From NCBI GenBank assembly GCA_018814305.1, contig JAHJAA010000006.1, forward strand, positions 1 to 64,000: a stretch of DNA of 64,000 nt. The letters run 5' to 3'. Below are positions 28,977-39,434 of the stretch, piece after piece. Made by a program: the position numbers and the translations under genes. This DNA is from Pseudomonadota bacterium (GTDB lineage Bacteria > Desulfobacterota > Desulfobulbia > Desulfobulbales > JAGXFP01). How positions within the stretch are numbered: position 1 is the stretch's first letter; each line of letters opens with the position of its first letter. Under the pieces are notes generated by a model. The model saw nothing but the letters and a program-made list of their open reading frames with translations, was not told the origin of the DNA and searched no databases.

Positions 28977-29702
28977 TTATCCCTTGATGGCCATTATTGA
29001 AGCAAAATTAAACCATTGGAAAAAGGTATCGACATCGGTTAAACCCGCCTGGGCCATCATCTGATGGTTTTCCTGGATGGAGAAAGGAATTAGAACATTT
29101 TCCAGGGACTCCCTCTTGCGGGAGATTTCGGTTTCGGAATAGCCGTTTTTCCGTTTGAAATCAAGATGAGCATCGATGAACAAGGGGTTCAGGCGGGGCG
29201 AGTGACTGATTACCTTTTCACTAACGATCAAAACTCCTCCGGGGCGGAGGGAACGGGCGATCCTGTTCATAAAATCCTGTCGCCGGGGAGGACGGATAAA
29301 TTGCAAGGTGTAGTTCAAGAGAATGACTCCGGCCTCGGTAAAATCGGCCTTGGTGATGTCCTGCTCGATAAATTGAATCCGGTTGCCCTGGGAGTACATC
29401 TCCGCTTTATGGGTTGCCCGGTTGAGCATGGCCGCCGAGGTATCGATGCCGATAAAGGTCACCTCAGGTTCGCTGAGCCGTCGGGAAAGCTCCAGCAGGG
29501 TGGTGCCGGTGGAACAACCCAGGTCATAGATTGTATCGCCTGGCCGGACCAGCTTTGAAATGATTTTGGAGGTTATATCGATGACTTGAGCGTAGCACGG
29601 GACGGACCGGGTGAGCATGTCGTCAAAGACGTCCGCTACCTGGTCGTTGAACAGAAAGTCCTGTTTGTCTGAGTTTTCCCGAAAGAGGGTGTCTTTCTTC
29701 AT
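28977..29702 (-). CDS. cmoA: Carboxy-S-adenosyl-L-methionine synthase
   Basis: FNDQVADVFDDMLTRSVPCYAQVIDI; DLGCSTGTTLLELSRRL; LNYTLQFIRPPRRQDFMNRIARSLRPGG; adjacent to cmoB. Confidence 0.93.
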   Translation of the reverse strand: MKKDTLFRENSDKQDFLFNDQVADVFDDMLTRSVPCYAQVIDITSKIISKLVRPGDTIYDLGCSTGTTLLELSRRLSEPEVTFIGIDTSAAMLNRATHKAEMYSQGNRIQFIEQDITKADFTEAGVILLNYTLQFIRPPRRQDFMNRIARSLRPGGVLIVSEKVISHSPRLNPLFIDAHLDFKRKNGYSETEISRKRESLENVLIPFSIQENHQMMAQAGLTDVDTFFQWFNFASIMAIKG

Positions 29703-29707
29703 TGGGT

Positions 29708-30031
29708 TCAGTTTAGTTTGATTCGCTCATCATCCTGAAGGTCCGTGTTCGGACGGTAGAGAAGGGCGATCCTCCCGATAACCTGAACCAGGTTTGAACC
29801 GGTACTGTCCGCAATCTGGGTGGCAGCATCGTGACGCTCCAGCGGGCAGTTCTCCTGGATTTTTACCTTGATCAGTTCATGGGCGATGAGGACATCCATA
29901 ACCGATTTTATTACCGGTTTAGTGATCCCTTCACGGCCCAGCATGGCGGAGGGCTGAAGGTGGTGGCCAAGGCCGCGGAGAAATTTTTGTTGCTTCGAAG
30001 TCAGTTGGATGCGTTTCTTTTTGGCGCTCAT
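29708..30031 (-). CDS. CRS1/YhbY-type RNA-binding protein
   Basis: LTSKQQKFLRGLGHHLQPSAMLGREGITKPVIKSVMDVLIAHELIKVKI...VQVIGRIALLYRP. Confidence 0.88.
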   Translation of the reverse strand: MSAKKKRIQLTSKQQKFLRGLGHHLQPSAMLGREGITKPVIKSVMDVLIAHELIKVKIQENCPLERHDAATQIADSTGSNLVQVIGRIALLYRPNTDLQDDERIKLN

Positions 30032-30089
30032 TGGTATCCTTTCATCGGGGATGAAGTTGAAACTGGTTGGTGGAATGAAGTTGTTTTCG

Positions 30090-31295
30090 TTAAAAAAGAT
30101 CGGTAAAAATCTTGTATCCTCCGACCCAGGTTCCGATCAGGCTCCCGAATCCAGGGAGGAAGAAAGCCAGAAAAACCTTAAGGAGGCGATTGCGCCACCA
30201 GCCGGTCAAATGGGTCATGTCTTCAGTGGCGGTTTCAAATTCTCCAACCAATGGTGGTTGGAGAATCACCTGGAGAAAGGCAGTGACATAACCGGCTCCA
30301 ATGACCGGGGTGAGGCTGGTGATGGGAGCGGCGATAAAGGCCCCGATGATGGTTAAAGGGTGGGCCAGGGCCAGGAGGGCCCCGATGCTGGCCGGGATGC
30401 CGTTGGCCAGGATCCAGAATATGATATTATCAGCCGCTACTCCGCTTCCCTTCCGGAAACCGATGACCACGATGGAGGCGATGATGGCCATGGGGATGGA
30501 CCAACCGACAAACTTCCAGACCGGTGAGGTTGGCGGGATGGTCGTTATCTCATCCAACTGCTCTGAGCGGTCTTCCGTTATGGCCTGGATGATTCCGGCC
30601 ACATGGCCAGCTCCCACCACGGCCACGATTTTTTGGCCTGGAGCGGACTTGATTTTTTCCGAGAGAAAGGTATCCCGTTCGTCGATCAGGACCCGTTTCA
30701 ATTCCGGCAGGGCCTCACCAAGTTCTCCCATCAGCTCGGTCAGGACATCCGACCTGCGGAGTTCCGTAAGTTTTTCTTCTGATATCGAGGTGTCGTCAAA
30801 CATACTGGCCAGGAGGCTGGCCAGGAGATAGCCCTTCTTCAGCCAAGAGGTGGCATGCCAGGCCCGGCGCATGGTTATCCTGACATCACGGTCAGAGAGC
30901 TCAACGGGAATGCCATGTTCCTCAGCAGCTTTGGCTGCCTCAAGCAGTTCGGTCCCCGGCGGCACTCCCAGCTGGCTCCCCAGTTTTTTCTGATACGAAG
31001 CCAGAATCAGGTTGACCATCAGGGTGCTGAGCTGCTTCTTATAGATGATCTGTTTGAGGTCAAGGGAGACCCATTGTCGCCGTTTGGCAAGGGAGTCATA
31101 CCGTTTTGCGTCAAGTTCGATGCATACCCGATCCGGGCGTTCTTCTTCGATGACCTGCCGGACCAGGCGGGAAGACTCCATGGAAATATGGGCGGTACCG
31201 ATGAGGATAATCTCGCGGCCGCGGTCATTGATCCGATGAACATCCCCGGGGGATTCGATTGGATCTGCTGTCTGATCTGTCTGTTCGAGGTTCAT
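30090..31295 (-). CDS. TraB/PrgY-like family membrane protein
   Basis: REIILIGTAHISMESSRLVRQVIEEERPDRVCIELDAKRYDSL; C-terminal TM helices; start refined from 31325 to 31295. Confidence 0.85.
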   Translation of the reverse strand: MNLEQTDQTADPIESPGDVHRINDRGREIILIGTAHISMESSRLVRQVIEEERPDRVCIELDAKRYDSLAKRRQWVSLDLKQIIYKKQLSTLMVNLILASYQKKLGSQLGVPPGTELLEAAKAAEEHGIPVELSDRDVRITMRRAWHATSWLKKGYLLASLLASMFDDTSISEEKLTELRRSDVLTELMGELGEALPELKRVLIDERDTFLSEKIKSAPGQKIVAVVGAGHVAGIIQAITEDRSEQLDEITTIPPTSPVWKFVGWSIPMAIIASIVVIGFRKGSGVAADNIIFWILANGIPASIGALLALAHPLTIIGAFIAAPITSLTPVIGAGYVTAFLQVILQPPLVGEFETATEDMTHLTGWWRNRLLKVFLAFFLPGFGSLIGTWVGGYKIFTDLF

Positions 31296-31431
31296 AATTT
31301 CCTTCTTTTTTATACGAAGGGTCATTTATAAATGGTTCGATCCGATTGGTAAATAGAAATATTCCGTTATTTCTCCGTCTCTTTTTAGAGGCTTTGGTTG
31401 ATCCAATTCAGAACTATTCCCTTGTATCACA

Positions 31432-31460
31432 TTGTGTTATAAGTTCGGAACGCTTATAAT
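31432..31460 (+). promoter_or_regulatory. Candidate sigma70 promoter for the downstream monoheme cytochrome
   Basis: TTGTGT-17 bp-TATAAT, about 165 bp upstream of the ATG at 31628. Confidence 0.35.
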
Positions 31461-31627
31461 TAAAGAGTAATGATTCCTGGAGATGCGGTTTTTGGCGGTC
31501 TTCCTGAGGAATATCAGCGGGATCCTCTCAAAGATTTCTTCCGTCATAATTATTCTTTCCCGTTTATCTGCTCCTTGATCGTCTTGGGTTTGGCGCGCGA
31601 GGGGGGTTCCAAGCAAGGAGAAAAGTT

Positions 31628-32029
31628 ATGAAAAAAACAGCACGATGGTTTGCGGTAATCCTTCTTGCGGGGGTTCTTCTTCCGGCACTGGCTCAGGCGA
31701 GTCCCAAGAAGAGACTTGATCCGGTAACCAAGACCTGTCGTATCCTGACATTTTATAATAGTGGCTGGGTCAGCGAGGGAAATAAAATTTTCTCAAATTC
31801 ATGCAAGAATTGCCATGCCAGGGAAAACGACCAAGGAGCCCCCTTCCTCCATTCGGAGTCCAAGACCATGAGTGGTTGGAACCGGGTTTTTGCCGAGCGC
31901 TATCCCAAATGCGCCGAACAGGGTTTCTGGAAAGGATTATCACCGGACGAACTCATGAAGCTCAATGATTTTCTTTACCGGAATGCGGCCAATACCTATG
32001 ACGCCAATGATGGCGATGACTGCGGCTGA
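31628..32029 (+). CDS. Small periplasmic monoheme c-type cytochrome
   Basis: Signal peptide ...LPALAQAS; EGNKIFSNSCKNCHARENDQGAPFL (CxxCH). Confidence 0.8.
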   Translation: MKKTARWFAVILLAGVLLPALAQASPKKRLDPVTKTCRILTFYNSGWVSEGNKIFSNSCKNCHARENDQGAPFLHSESKTMSGWNRVFAERYPKCAEQGFWKGLSPDELMKLNDFLYRNAANTYDANDGDDCG

Positions 32030-32077
32030 TAATCCGGAAATTCTCCCGGTTCGGGAGAAAAGAAGTTGAGAGTAAGT

Positions 32078-32566
32078 TCAAATTCTGATGTAATGCCAGT
32101 CAACCGGATGGTGATCTTGGTAGGGCATATATCCGTGGAAGGCGCGGGGGTCGTCGTCAAATACCATCGGCAGGAAATGGCGGTCACCCTCCCACATCGG
32201 GAGTTCATTGAGGCGGTCAATGGAATGCCAGGAGAGTGAGCCTTCCTGGTTGTGTAGAAAGGGAGTCCCTTTGAAACGGTTGATCCTGAAGATAAAACCC
32301 AGCCAGTCCTCGCCTTTGGGGCCAAAGCCGGTCCAGTTGATGGTCCCCCGCAGAACGGTTTCAAGGCATTCTATTCCCGCTTCCTCCATAATTTCCCGTT
32401 GGATGCAGCGGACCACATCCTCTCCGGGTTTCATTTTACCGCCGAGGCCGTTGTATTTTTCAAAATGTTCGTCGTTGGGTCGGGCGTTCCGGTGGACCAG
32501 AAGGGTTGATTTTCCGTCCTTCGAAAGAATGAATCCTAATGTGCCGATTATGGGGCGATAAAACAT
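32078..32566 (-). CDS. NUDIX hydrolase (8-oxo-dGTP diphosphatase-like)
   Basis: Nudix box GLGGKMKPGEDVVRCIQREIMEEAGIE. Confidence 0.9.
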   Translation of the reverse strand: MFYRPIIGTLGFILSKDGKSTLLVHRNARPNDEHFEKYNGLGGKMKPGEDVVRCIQREIMEEAGIECLETVLRGTINWTGFGPKGEDWLGFIFRINRFKGTPFLHNQEGSLSWHSIDRLNELPMWEGDRHFLPMVFDDDPRAFHGYMPYQDHHPVDWHYIRI

Positions 32567-32668
32567 CTTGTTGGCCTTGGGGTTAAGGGTTAGTATCTAT
32601 TTAAAGAGGCTTGATTTAGTCGTTATTTATGGTCAAATCCGATCCATTTTCTGGATGGAGTTAGAGTG

Positions 32669-33679
32669 ATGCCGATAAAAGCAAAGAGCATTCTGTTGGT
32701 CGATGATTCTCCGGAAATTCTTGAGTCCCTTGGAGCCTTTTTTGAGGGAGAGGGGTTTGAAAATATTCATTATGCTACTTCCGCCGAGCAGGCCATAAAG
32801 TTACTGGGTTTAAATTCCCCCGACAATGATTTTCTCGACGTGGATCTGATCCTGCTTGATGTCGTCATGCCGGGTATGGATGGCATCGAAGCCCTGCGTT
32901 GCATCAAGAAGCACGAGCATTTCAAAGATGTCCCAGTGGTCATGGTAACCAAGCGTTCGGAGATCGAAGTGCTTCAGAAGGCCTTTGCCGCCGGAGCTAT
33001 TGATTATATCGTCAAGCCGGCCAAGGAGGCCGAACTTCTCGCCAGAGTACGTTCTTTTATGAGGTTGAAGGAAGAAATTGATCAACGGAAGGCCCGCGAG
33101 ACAGAGCTCATCGCCGTTACCAACAAACTGACCAGGGCCAACGCCATTCTTCAACGTTTGTCCTATATCGACAGCTTGACCGGGATCGGCAATCGTCGTT
33201 ATTTTGATGAACTTTTTCGGAAGGAATGGGGGCGGGCTCGTCGTGAGGTCAGGGATCTGGCCTTGGTTATTGTTGATATCGATTTTTTTAAAGCCTATAA
33301 CGACCTTTACGGACACCTGGCCGGAGATGAATGTTTACGCCAAGTTGCCCAGGCAATGGCTGACGCGCTCAAGCGCCCGGTGGATTTTATTGCCCGCTTT
33401 GGTGGAGAGGAATTTGCCGTGGTTCTGCCCCAGACCGATCAGTCCGGGATGATCCATATTGCTGAGGAGTTGATGGCCGCAGTGGCCGCGCTCGCTATTC
33501 CCCATAAAGGTTCTCCGGTGAGTGACATCCTGACGATCAGCCTGGGACTTGCCTCGATGGTGCCTGCCCTTGACGACCAGGTTGATGATCTGCTGGCCGC
33601 AGCGGATACCGCTCTTTATATGGCCAAGAATAATGGTCGTAACCGGATGGAATATCCAACCGTTCCTCTGCCTTCTTGA
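32669..33679 (+). CDS. Response regulator with GGDEF diguanylate cyclase domain
   Basis: SILLVDDSPEILESLGAFFEGEGF; LSYIDSLTGIGNRRYFDELFRKEW; RFGGEEFAVVLPQT. Confidence 0.92.
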   Translation: MPIKAKSILLVDDSPEILESLGAFFEGEGFENIHYATSAEQAIKLLGLNSPDNDFLDVDLILLDVVMPGMDGIEALRCIKKHEHFKDVPVVMVTKRSEIEVLQKAFAAGAIDYIVKPAKEAELLARVRSFMRLKEEIDQRKARETELIAVTNKLTRANAILQRLSYIDSLTGIGNRRYFDELFRKEWGRARREVRDLALVIVDIDFFKAYNDLYGHLAGDECLRQVAQAMADALKRPVDFIARFGGEEFAVVLPQTDQSGMIHIAEELMAAVAALAIPHKGSPVSDILTISLGLASMVPALDDQVDDLLAAADTALYMAKNNGRNRMEYPTVPLPS

Positions 33680-33815
33680 CCCTTTTTCTTACCGGGGATC
33701 GATTTTCCTCCTTGACTGCTTTTTGTCCCCTTTGATACCCTGAAAATAGGCAGGGCGTTTGCTGCTATCCGGGTTTCACATTGAGTCCCATTATTCCCGC
33801 TCAGGAGGAAATATT

Positions 33816-34325
33816 ATGGCTGAAGGTCTCGTTGTTGAAAATACGACCGTGGTGACCCACGAGGGGAAATACCTCACGTTTCTGCTTGGTAAAGAAGTTT
33901 ACGGAATTTCCATCATGAAGGTCCGTGAAATTGTCGGGATCGCCGGGATGGAAATCCATCATGTCCCCAATACCCCTTCCTATGCCAAGGGGGTTATGAA
34001 GTTGCGTGATAAAGTGATTCCGGTCGTCTCAATGAGGCGGCGTTTCATTATGGAAGAGATTGAGTATTCGGAACGGACCTGTATCGTTGTTGTTGATATT
34101 TCATTGGATCAGGGTAATCTATTGATCGGGGTTGTGGTGGACTCTGTTTCTGAGGTTATGAGTGTTACTCGGCAGGATATTGAACCTCCTCCCCGGTTTG
34201 GCACCAAACTGGATACGGATTATATTCTTGGCATGGCTAAGGTGAAAGGCGAGGTCATTATCCTGCTTGATATCGATAAGGTTATTTCGGCCGAAGAGCT
34301 TAAGGTTCTCGAAACCGTCTCTTAA
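33816..34325 (+). CDS. CheW-like chemotaxis coupling protein
   Basis: KYLTFLLGKEVYGISIMKVREIVGIAGMEIHHVPNTPSYAKGVMKLRDKVIPVVSMRRRF; start refined to 33816. Confidence 0.9.
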   Translation: MAEGLVVENTTVVTHEGKYLTFLLGKEVYGISIMKVREIVGIAGMEIHHVPNTPSYAKGVMKLRDKVIPVVSMRRRFIMEEIEYSERTCIVVVDISLDQGNLLIGVVVDSVSEVMSVTRQDIEPPPRFGTKLDTDYILGMAKVKGEVIILLDIDKVISAEELKVLETVS

Positions 34326-34411
34326 ACAACAGGGATGACTGGGGACTTGCTCCGGGGTCTTGTTTAAGCTGGCTCAATGCGCGGCGTTATCACGGAGTTA
34401 GCAAGTCATCT

Positions 34412-36511
34412 ATGTGGTTTCATTATCTGTTCCCCCTGCACGTTGTTCTTCGGATAACGTGCATCCTTTTGGCGGCGATGCTTCCTGTTAACGGTATCGC
34501 ATCCACTGATATTTTTCCCGTCTATGAAGAAATTCGGCCCAATGTTGCCTTCTGGGAAAAGATCTATGCCGAGTATGAGTTCAACCAGGGGGTTATCCAT
34601 GATAAAATCGATCTGGGTTTGATCTATGAAGTGATCACCCTGAACGATTCCCCGGATAAGAATACGGAGAGACTGAACAGAGAGATTATCAGTGAGGTAA
34701 AGAAAAAGTATCAGAATATTCTGTTGTCCCTGGCTGAGGGGGAGGAGCCTGCCGGGCCGGAAGAGCAGTGGGTTGCAGAGTTGCTGGGAGAGCCCCGAAC
34801 TTCTGAACGATATCGAAATGCGGCGGCGAATATTCGCTTCCAGCGTGGGCAGAAAGATCGTTTCCAACAGGGGCTCATCCGCTCGGGTGGTTATCTTGAA
34901 GAGATACAGCGGATTTTTGACGAAGAGGGTGTCCCCACGGAACTAGCCTATCTGGGCCACGTTGAATCATCGTATAATCTCAAGGCATACAGTAAATTCG
35001 GCGCAGCTGGGATCTGGCAGTTTACCCGAGCCACCGGGAAACGCTTTTTGACCGTGGATTACACCCTTGATGAAAGAAGAGATCCGATTCTCTCCTCAAG
35101 GGCCGCCGCCCGGCTTTTAAAGGATAATTTCGAAAAACTTGGCGCCTGGCCCCTGGCGGTCACCGCCTATAATCATGGAGCCGCTGGTCTGGCCCGCGCC
35201 CATGCTGAAATGGGGTCTTACCAGAGAATATTTTTGGAGCATCGAGGGAGGACCTTTGGTTTTGCCTCCCGAAATTTTTACTCTGAGTTTCTTGCCGCCA
35301 AAGAGGTGGCAAGAAACTATCAACGATATTTCGGAGAAATCTCCTTTGATCCCCCGAGAGCTGTTCAGGTTTTTCCTTTACCCGGATTCGTCGATGTCCG
35401 ACAACTGGCCAAGTGGCTTGAGCTCGATCTAGAGATCATCAGGGAATTTAATCCGGCCTTGCGGGAGCCGGTGTTTCAAGGGCAGAAATTTATTCCCCGG
35501 GGGTATGGCCTCTGCTTACCTGACACCCTCGATCGCTTTGCCGCCCTGAATGGAGATTTTCCCGACCATCTGATCCATGAAAAACAGAAGCCAAGTCAAT
35601 TCTATCGGGTTCGGCGAGGCGATACAGTCGGTGAAATTGCCCGTGGTCATGGGATTGCAATGCAGGATCTTCTGATGGCCAACCAGTTGGGAGCAAATGG
35701 GTTAATCTACGCCGGCCAGAATCTGAGAATACCGGTGGTCAATCCTGATCTGTTATTTACCGGGAGTTCGAAGTCGGAAGTGACCTCACTTACGCTCGCA
35801 GCAAGGGCCAAACCCTCTGATTCGGTTCCTGCCGATTATGCCGACTTTGCCAGACTCCAGGTGGCGGCAGCCAATCCTGAGCCCGTAAATGTCGCAGAGG
35901 ATACGCCTGACCCAGTTATTCCTCTAGAAGCATCTGGAGAGATGGGGGCTGAGGGCACGCCAGCCCTTGTAGAGCCAGATCCTGAACCTTTGGTTTTTCC
36001 AGAACCGTTCGCCGGATCCCTCATGGTTGAAGGACTCGATAATGACAATGGCCTCATGGTCGGATTTATCAGGGTGGAACCGGGTGAGACCCTAGGGCAT
36101 TACGGGGAGTGGCTTGAGGTGCCGACTTCTCAGGTGAGGAAGGCCAATGGGTTCAATTACGGCCAGGAGATTCGGATTGATCAACGGATCAGGATTCCCT
36201 TGGCGCATGTTTCACGTGAACTTTTTGAAGAAAGGCGATACGAGTATCACAAAGAAATCATCGAAGATTTCTTTGCTGCCTATAAGGTCGACGAGTTGAG
36301 AACCTATACGGTAAAACATGGTGACAACGTCTGGTTGCTGTGCCGTTCCGAATTCGATTTACCCCTGTGGTTGGTCAGAAAATACAATCCGGCCGTGAAT
36401 TTTAACGGGCTTAGACCAGACCAGGAACTGCTGGTGCCCGTGGTATCGAAACGATCCTCGGACCGCTTAGCTGATTTATTGACGGGGGATTGTTTCCAAG
36501 GACCGGGGTAA
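34412..36511 (+). CDS. MltD-like lytic transglycosylase with LysM domains
   Basis: SLT region VPTELAYLGHVESSYNLKAYSKFGAAGIWQFTRATGKRF; LysM-like YRVRRGDTVGEIARGHGIAMQDLLMANQL and YTVKHGDNVWLLC. Confidence 0.88.
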   Translation: MWFHYLFPLHVVLRITCILLAAMLPVNGIASTDIFPVYEEIRPNVAFWEKIYAEYEFNQGVIHDKIDLGLIYEVITLNDSPDKNTERLNREIISEVKKKYQNILLSLAEGEEPAGPEEQWVAELLGEPRTSERYRNAAANIRFQRGQKDRFQQGLIRSGGYLEEIQRIFDEEGVPTELAYLGHVESSYNLKAYSKFGAAGIWQFTRATGKRFLTVDYTLDERRDPILSSRAAARLLKDNFEKLGAWPLAVTAYNHGAAGLARAHAEMGSYQRIFLEHRGRTFGFASRNFYSEFLAAKEVARNYQRYFGEISFDPPRAVQVFPLPGFVDVRQLAKWLELDLEIIREFNPALREPVFQGQKFIPRGYGLCLPDTLDRFAALNGDFPDHLIHEKQKPSQFYRVRRGDTVGEIARGHGIAMQDLLMANQLGANGLIYAGQNLRIPVVNPDLLFTGSSKSEVTSLTLAARAKPSDSVPADYADFARLQVAAANPEPVNVAEDTPDPVIPLEASGEMGAEGTPALVEPDPEPLVFPEPFAGSLMVEGLDNDNGLMVGFIRVEPGETLGHYGEWLEVPTSQVRKANGFNYGQEIRIDQRIRIPLAHVSRELFEERRYEYHKEIIEDFFAAYKVDELRTYTVKHGDNVWLLCRSEFDLPLWLVRKYNPAVNFNGLRPDQELLVPVVSKRSSDRLADLLTGDCFQGPG

Positions 36512-36525
36512 TGTCAATGAGTGCT

Positions 36526-36655
36526 TCTTAACAAATCTCAGTTCATAATGCCAAAACTCGAATGACGAACGATGAACAATCAAATGACGGGGCTAGGTTC
36601 CCCTGTTCGAATGTTCGTAACTCGTCTGTTCGTCAATTGCATGTTCGCTGTATCA
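36526..36655. repeat. Direct repeat copy A flanking pepN (CGAA/TTCG-rich, internally palindromic)
   Basis: TCTTAACAAATCTCAGTTCATAATGCCAAAACTCGAATGACGAACGATGAACAATCAAATGACG...TTCGAATGTTCGTAACTCGTCTGTTCGTCAAT...ATGTTCGCTGTATCAA; matches 39435-39552. Confidence 0.85.
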
Positions 36656-36672
36656 ATTATCAAGGTAAAATC

Positions 36673-39342
36673 ATGTCTGAAATAAAACATCCAACCATCA
36701 GGCTGGCTGATTACCGCCCACCTGAGTATCTGATTCGTCGGACCGTTCTTACCCTGGAACTTGACGCCGCTAAGACGGTGGTTTCCTCCCGGCTTTCGTT
36801 GGTTCGCAACAGTCAGGGAACTGACCATTCCCCCCTCATTCTTGACGGGGTTGGTTTGGAACTTCAGTCCGTTCATCTGGATGGCCGACCGCTGGGGCCG
36901 GAGGAGTATGAATGTACCGAACAATCTTTGCGGATCCTTGCAATTCCCCAGGAATGCATTCTTGAAATTCAAAATATCATCCGCCCTGAGGATAATACTG
37001 CCTTGGAAGGTCTGTACCGGTCAGGTGATAAGCTCTGTACCCAGTGCGAGGCTCAGGGTTTTCGTCATATAGCCTGGTACCTCGACCGGCCCGATGTTTT
37101 ATCCGAGTTTGAGGTGACTTTGATTGGTGATCCGGTCCTTTATCCGGTAATGCTGGCCAACGGCAATGAGGTTGACCGCGGCGAATGTGCCGATGGCCGC
37201 CACTGGCGTCGGTGGCATGATCCCTTTCCCAAGCCCGGATATCTCTTTGCGGTAGTGGCTGGGCCCTTGGTTGAGATTTCGGATACCTTTGTTACGGCCT
37301 CGGGGCGTTCGGTGGTCTTGAGGATTTTTGTTGAGGCTCATAACCGTAACCGGTGTGGTCATGCCATGGCTTCCCTGAAAAAGGCCATGGCCTGGGATGA
37401 GCAACGTTTCGGCCTGGAGTATGACCTTGAGCTGTACATGATTGTGGCGGTGGATGACTTCAATATGGGGGCCATGGAAAACAAGGGACTGAATGTCTTC
37501 AATTCCCGTTACGTCCTGGCCAGTCCAGAAACCGCTACAGATACCGACTATGAGAACATCGAGGCGGTAATCGGTCATGAATACTTTCATAATTGGACCG
37601 GCAACCGGGTGACCTGTCGGGACTGGTTTCAGTTGAGCCTTAAAGAAGGGCTTACCGTTTTCAGGGACCAGGAGTTTTCCGCTGATATGACCTCACGGGG
37701 GGTAAAGCGGATCCAGGACGTGAAGCTGCTTCGGAGTCGCCAGTTTCCCGAAGACTCCGGGCCCATGGCCCACCCGGTCCGTCCGGACGAGTATATCGAG
37801 ATCAATAATTTTTATACCATTACCGTTTATGAAAAAGGCTCGGAGTTGGTCCGAATGATCCATACCCTCTTGGGGGAAGAGTTGTTCAGAAGGGGACTTC
37901 GGCTCTATCTTGAGCAAAACGATGGGCGGGCGGCCACTGTCGAGGATTTTGTTGACGCCATGGCTACCGCCGGTGGCGTGGATCTGACCCGTTTTTTGTT
38001 CTGGTACAGCCAGGCCGGTACCCCGATTCTGAAGGTTTCAGGGAGATATGACCAGGAAACCAGGGAATATCATCTGACCTTACAGCAGAGGACACCAGCA
38101 ACTGCGGGGCAGACCAACAAGGATCCTCTCCATATACCTGTGCTGGTGGGCTTTCTGGGGCGGGGAGGGCTGGAACTACCGCTAAGGTTAGCAGATGATC
38201 CAGGGGGAAAGGCATCGGCGACCACCCGACTTTTGGAGTTGAAGACCGCCGAGAAAACGTATCGATTTATCAATATTCCAGAAGAACCGGTGGTCTCCGT
38301 GCCCAGAGGATTTTCCGCCCCGGTCAGGCTTGAATATGAACAGGCCGACCTGGATCTGAAAGTACTTCTGGCCCATGACCCTGACCCCTTTTGCCGGTGG
38401 GAAGCCGGACAGCGCTTGATCATTGGTCAATTTTTCAAGGGGCTCTCCTTATTCAGGCAGGGGCAACCGGTGGTTTTCGATTCGGGGATGTCCGAGAGTT
38501 TTGGCCAGGTTCTGGTCCAGAGGAATGGGCGGGACTCTGCCCTGACTGCAGTCCTTCTGGCTCTGCCGGATGAAAATTATCTGGGTGAGTTGATGGCTAC
38601 GGTGGACGTGGAGGCTATTCATCTGGTTCGCGAGCAACTACGTCAAAATCTCGCCGGGAGTCTCAAGGACGAGTTGCTGGCCGCATACTACGAGAATCAA
38701 GAGCTTGGTCCCTATCGCTATGACCCTCTTCTTGCTGGTCGTCGTCTGCTTGGCCAATGTTGTCTGAGCTTTCTGGCCAGTCTGGCTGATTCGGAAATTG
38801 AAGCCCTGTGCCTCACTCGTTACCGGAAGGCGGATAATATGACCGATACCATTCATGCCTTGCGGGTCTTGGTGCATGGCCGATCAGCATATGCTCCGGA
38901 GATCCTGGCCGACTTTGAGCGGCGGTGGCGCTATGATCCCCTGGTCATGGATAAGTGGTTGACGGTACAGGCGACCTCGCCCTGGCCCGAAACCTTGGAT
39001 CAGGTTACTGCCCTGATGACCCATCCAGTGTTCACCATCAAAAATCCCAATAGGGTTCGGTCCCTTATCGGGGCATTCAGTAGCGCCAATCCCATGGGGT
39101 TTCACCGGGCGGACGGGGCCGGGTATACCTTCCTGTCCGAGATTGTTTTGGAGCTTGATCGACTCAATCCCCAAACGGCTGCTCGGATGGCCGGCGGACT
39201 CAGCCGCTGGCGTCGGTACGATGGGGCTCGGGCGGAGATGATGAGGGCTCAGTTGGAAAGAATTGTCGCTTCTTCCGGAATTTCAAAGGATCTTTATGAA
39301 ATATCCTCCAAATGCCTCAATATCTCCCAAGACGCTCCTTGA
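36673..39342 (+). CDS. pepN: Aminopeptidase N (M1 family)
   Basis: MGAMENKGLNVFNSRYVLA, VIGHEYFHNWTGNRVTCRDWFQLSLKEGLTVFRDQEF; start refined to 36673 (MSEIKHPTIRLADYRPPEY). Confidence 0.95.
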   Translation: MSEIKHPTIRLADYRPPEYLIRRTVLTLELDAAKTVVSSRLSLVRNSQGTDHSPLILDGVGLELQSVHLDGRPLGPEEYECTEQSLRILAIPQECILEIQNIIRPEDNTALEGLYRSGDKLCTQCEAQGFRHIAWYLDRPDVLSEFEVTLIGDPVLYPVMLANGNEVDRGECADGRHWRRWHDPFPKPGYLFAVVAGPLVEISDTFVTASGRSVVLRIFVEAHNRNRCGHAMASLKKAMAWDEQRFGLEYDLELYMIVAVDDFNMGAMENKGLNVFNSRYVLASPETATDTDYENIEAVIGHEYFHNWTGNRVTCRDWFQLSLKEGLTVFRDQEFSADMTSRGVKRIQDVKLLRSRQFPEDSGPMAHPVRPDEYIEINNFYTITVYEKGSELVRMIHTLLGEELFRRGLRLYLEQNDGRAATVEDFVDAMATAGGVDLTRFLFWYSQAGTPILKVSGRYDQETREYHLTLQQRTPATAGQTNKDPLHIPVLVGFLGRGGLELPLRLADDPGGKASATTRLLELKTAEKTYRFINIPEEPVVSVPRGFSAPVRLEYEQADLDLKVLLAHDPDPFCRWEAGQRLIIGQFFKGLSLFRQGQPVVFDSGMSESFGQVLVQRNGRDSALTAVLLALPDENYLGELMATVDVEAIHLVREQLRQNLAGSLKDELLAAYYENQELGPYRYDPLLAGRRLLGQCCLSFLASLADSEIEALCLTRYRKADNMTDTIHALRVLVHGRSAYAPEILADFERRWRYDPLVMDKWLTVQATSPWPETLDQVTALMTHPVFTIKNPNRVRSLIGAFSSANPMGFHRADGAGYTFLSEIVLELDRLNPQTAARMAGGLSRWRRYDGARAEMMRAQLERIVASSGISKDLYEISSKCLNISQDAP

Positions 39343-39376
39343 GTATCTAATCAGCGTATGGTCAGAAAACAACTAT

Positions 39377-39400
39377 AACCACCGAACTGTAATTGTTTAG
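39377..39400. repeat. Short motif AACCACCGAACTGTAATTGTTTAG shared with 23204-23228
   Basis: Two mismatches over 23-24 bp with AACCACCGAAATGTAACTGTTTAG. Confidence 0.45.
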
Positions 39401-39434
39401 CCCCACCTGTTGCCCAGGTTAATGTTTTTGTGAC

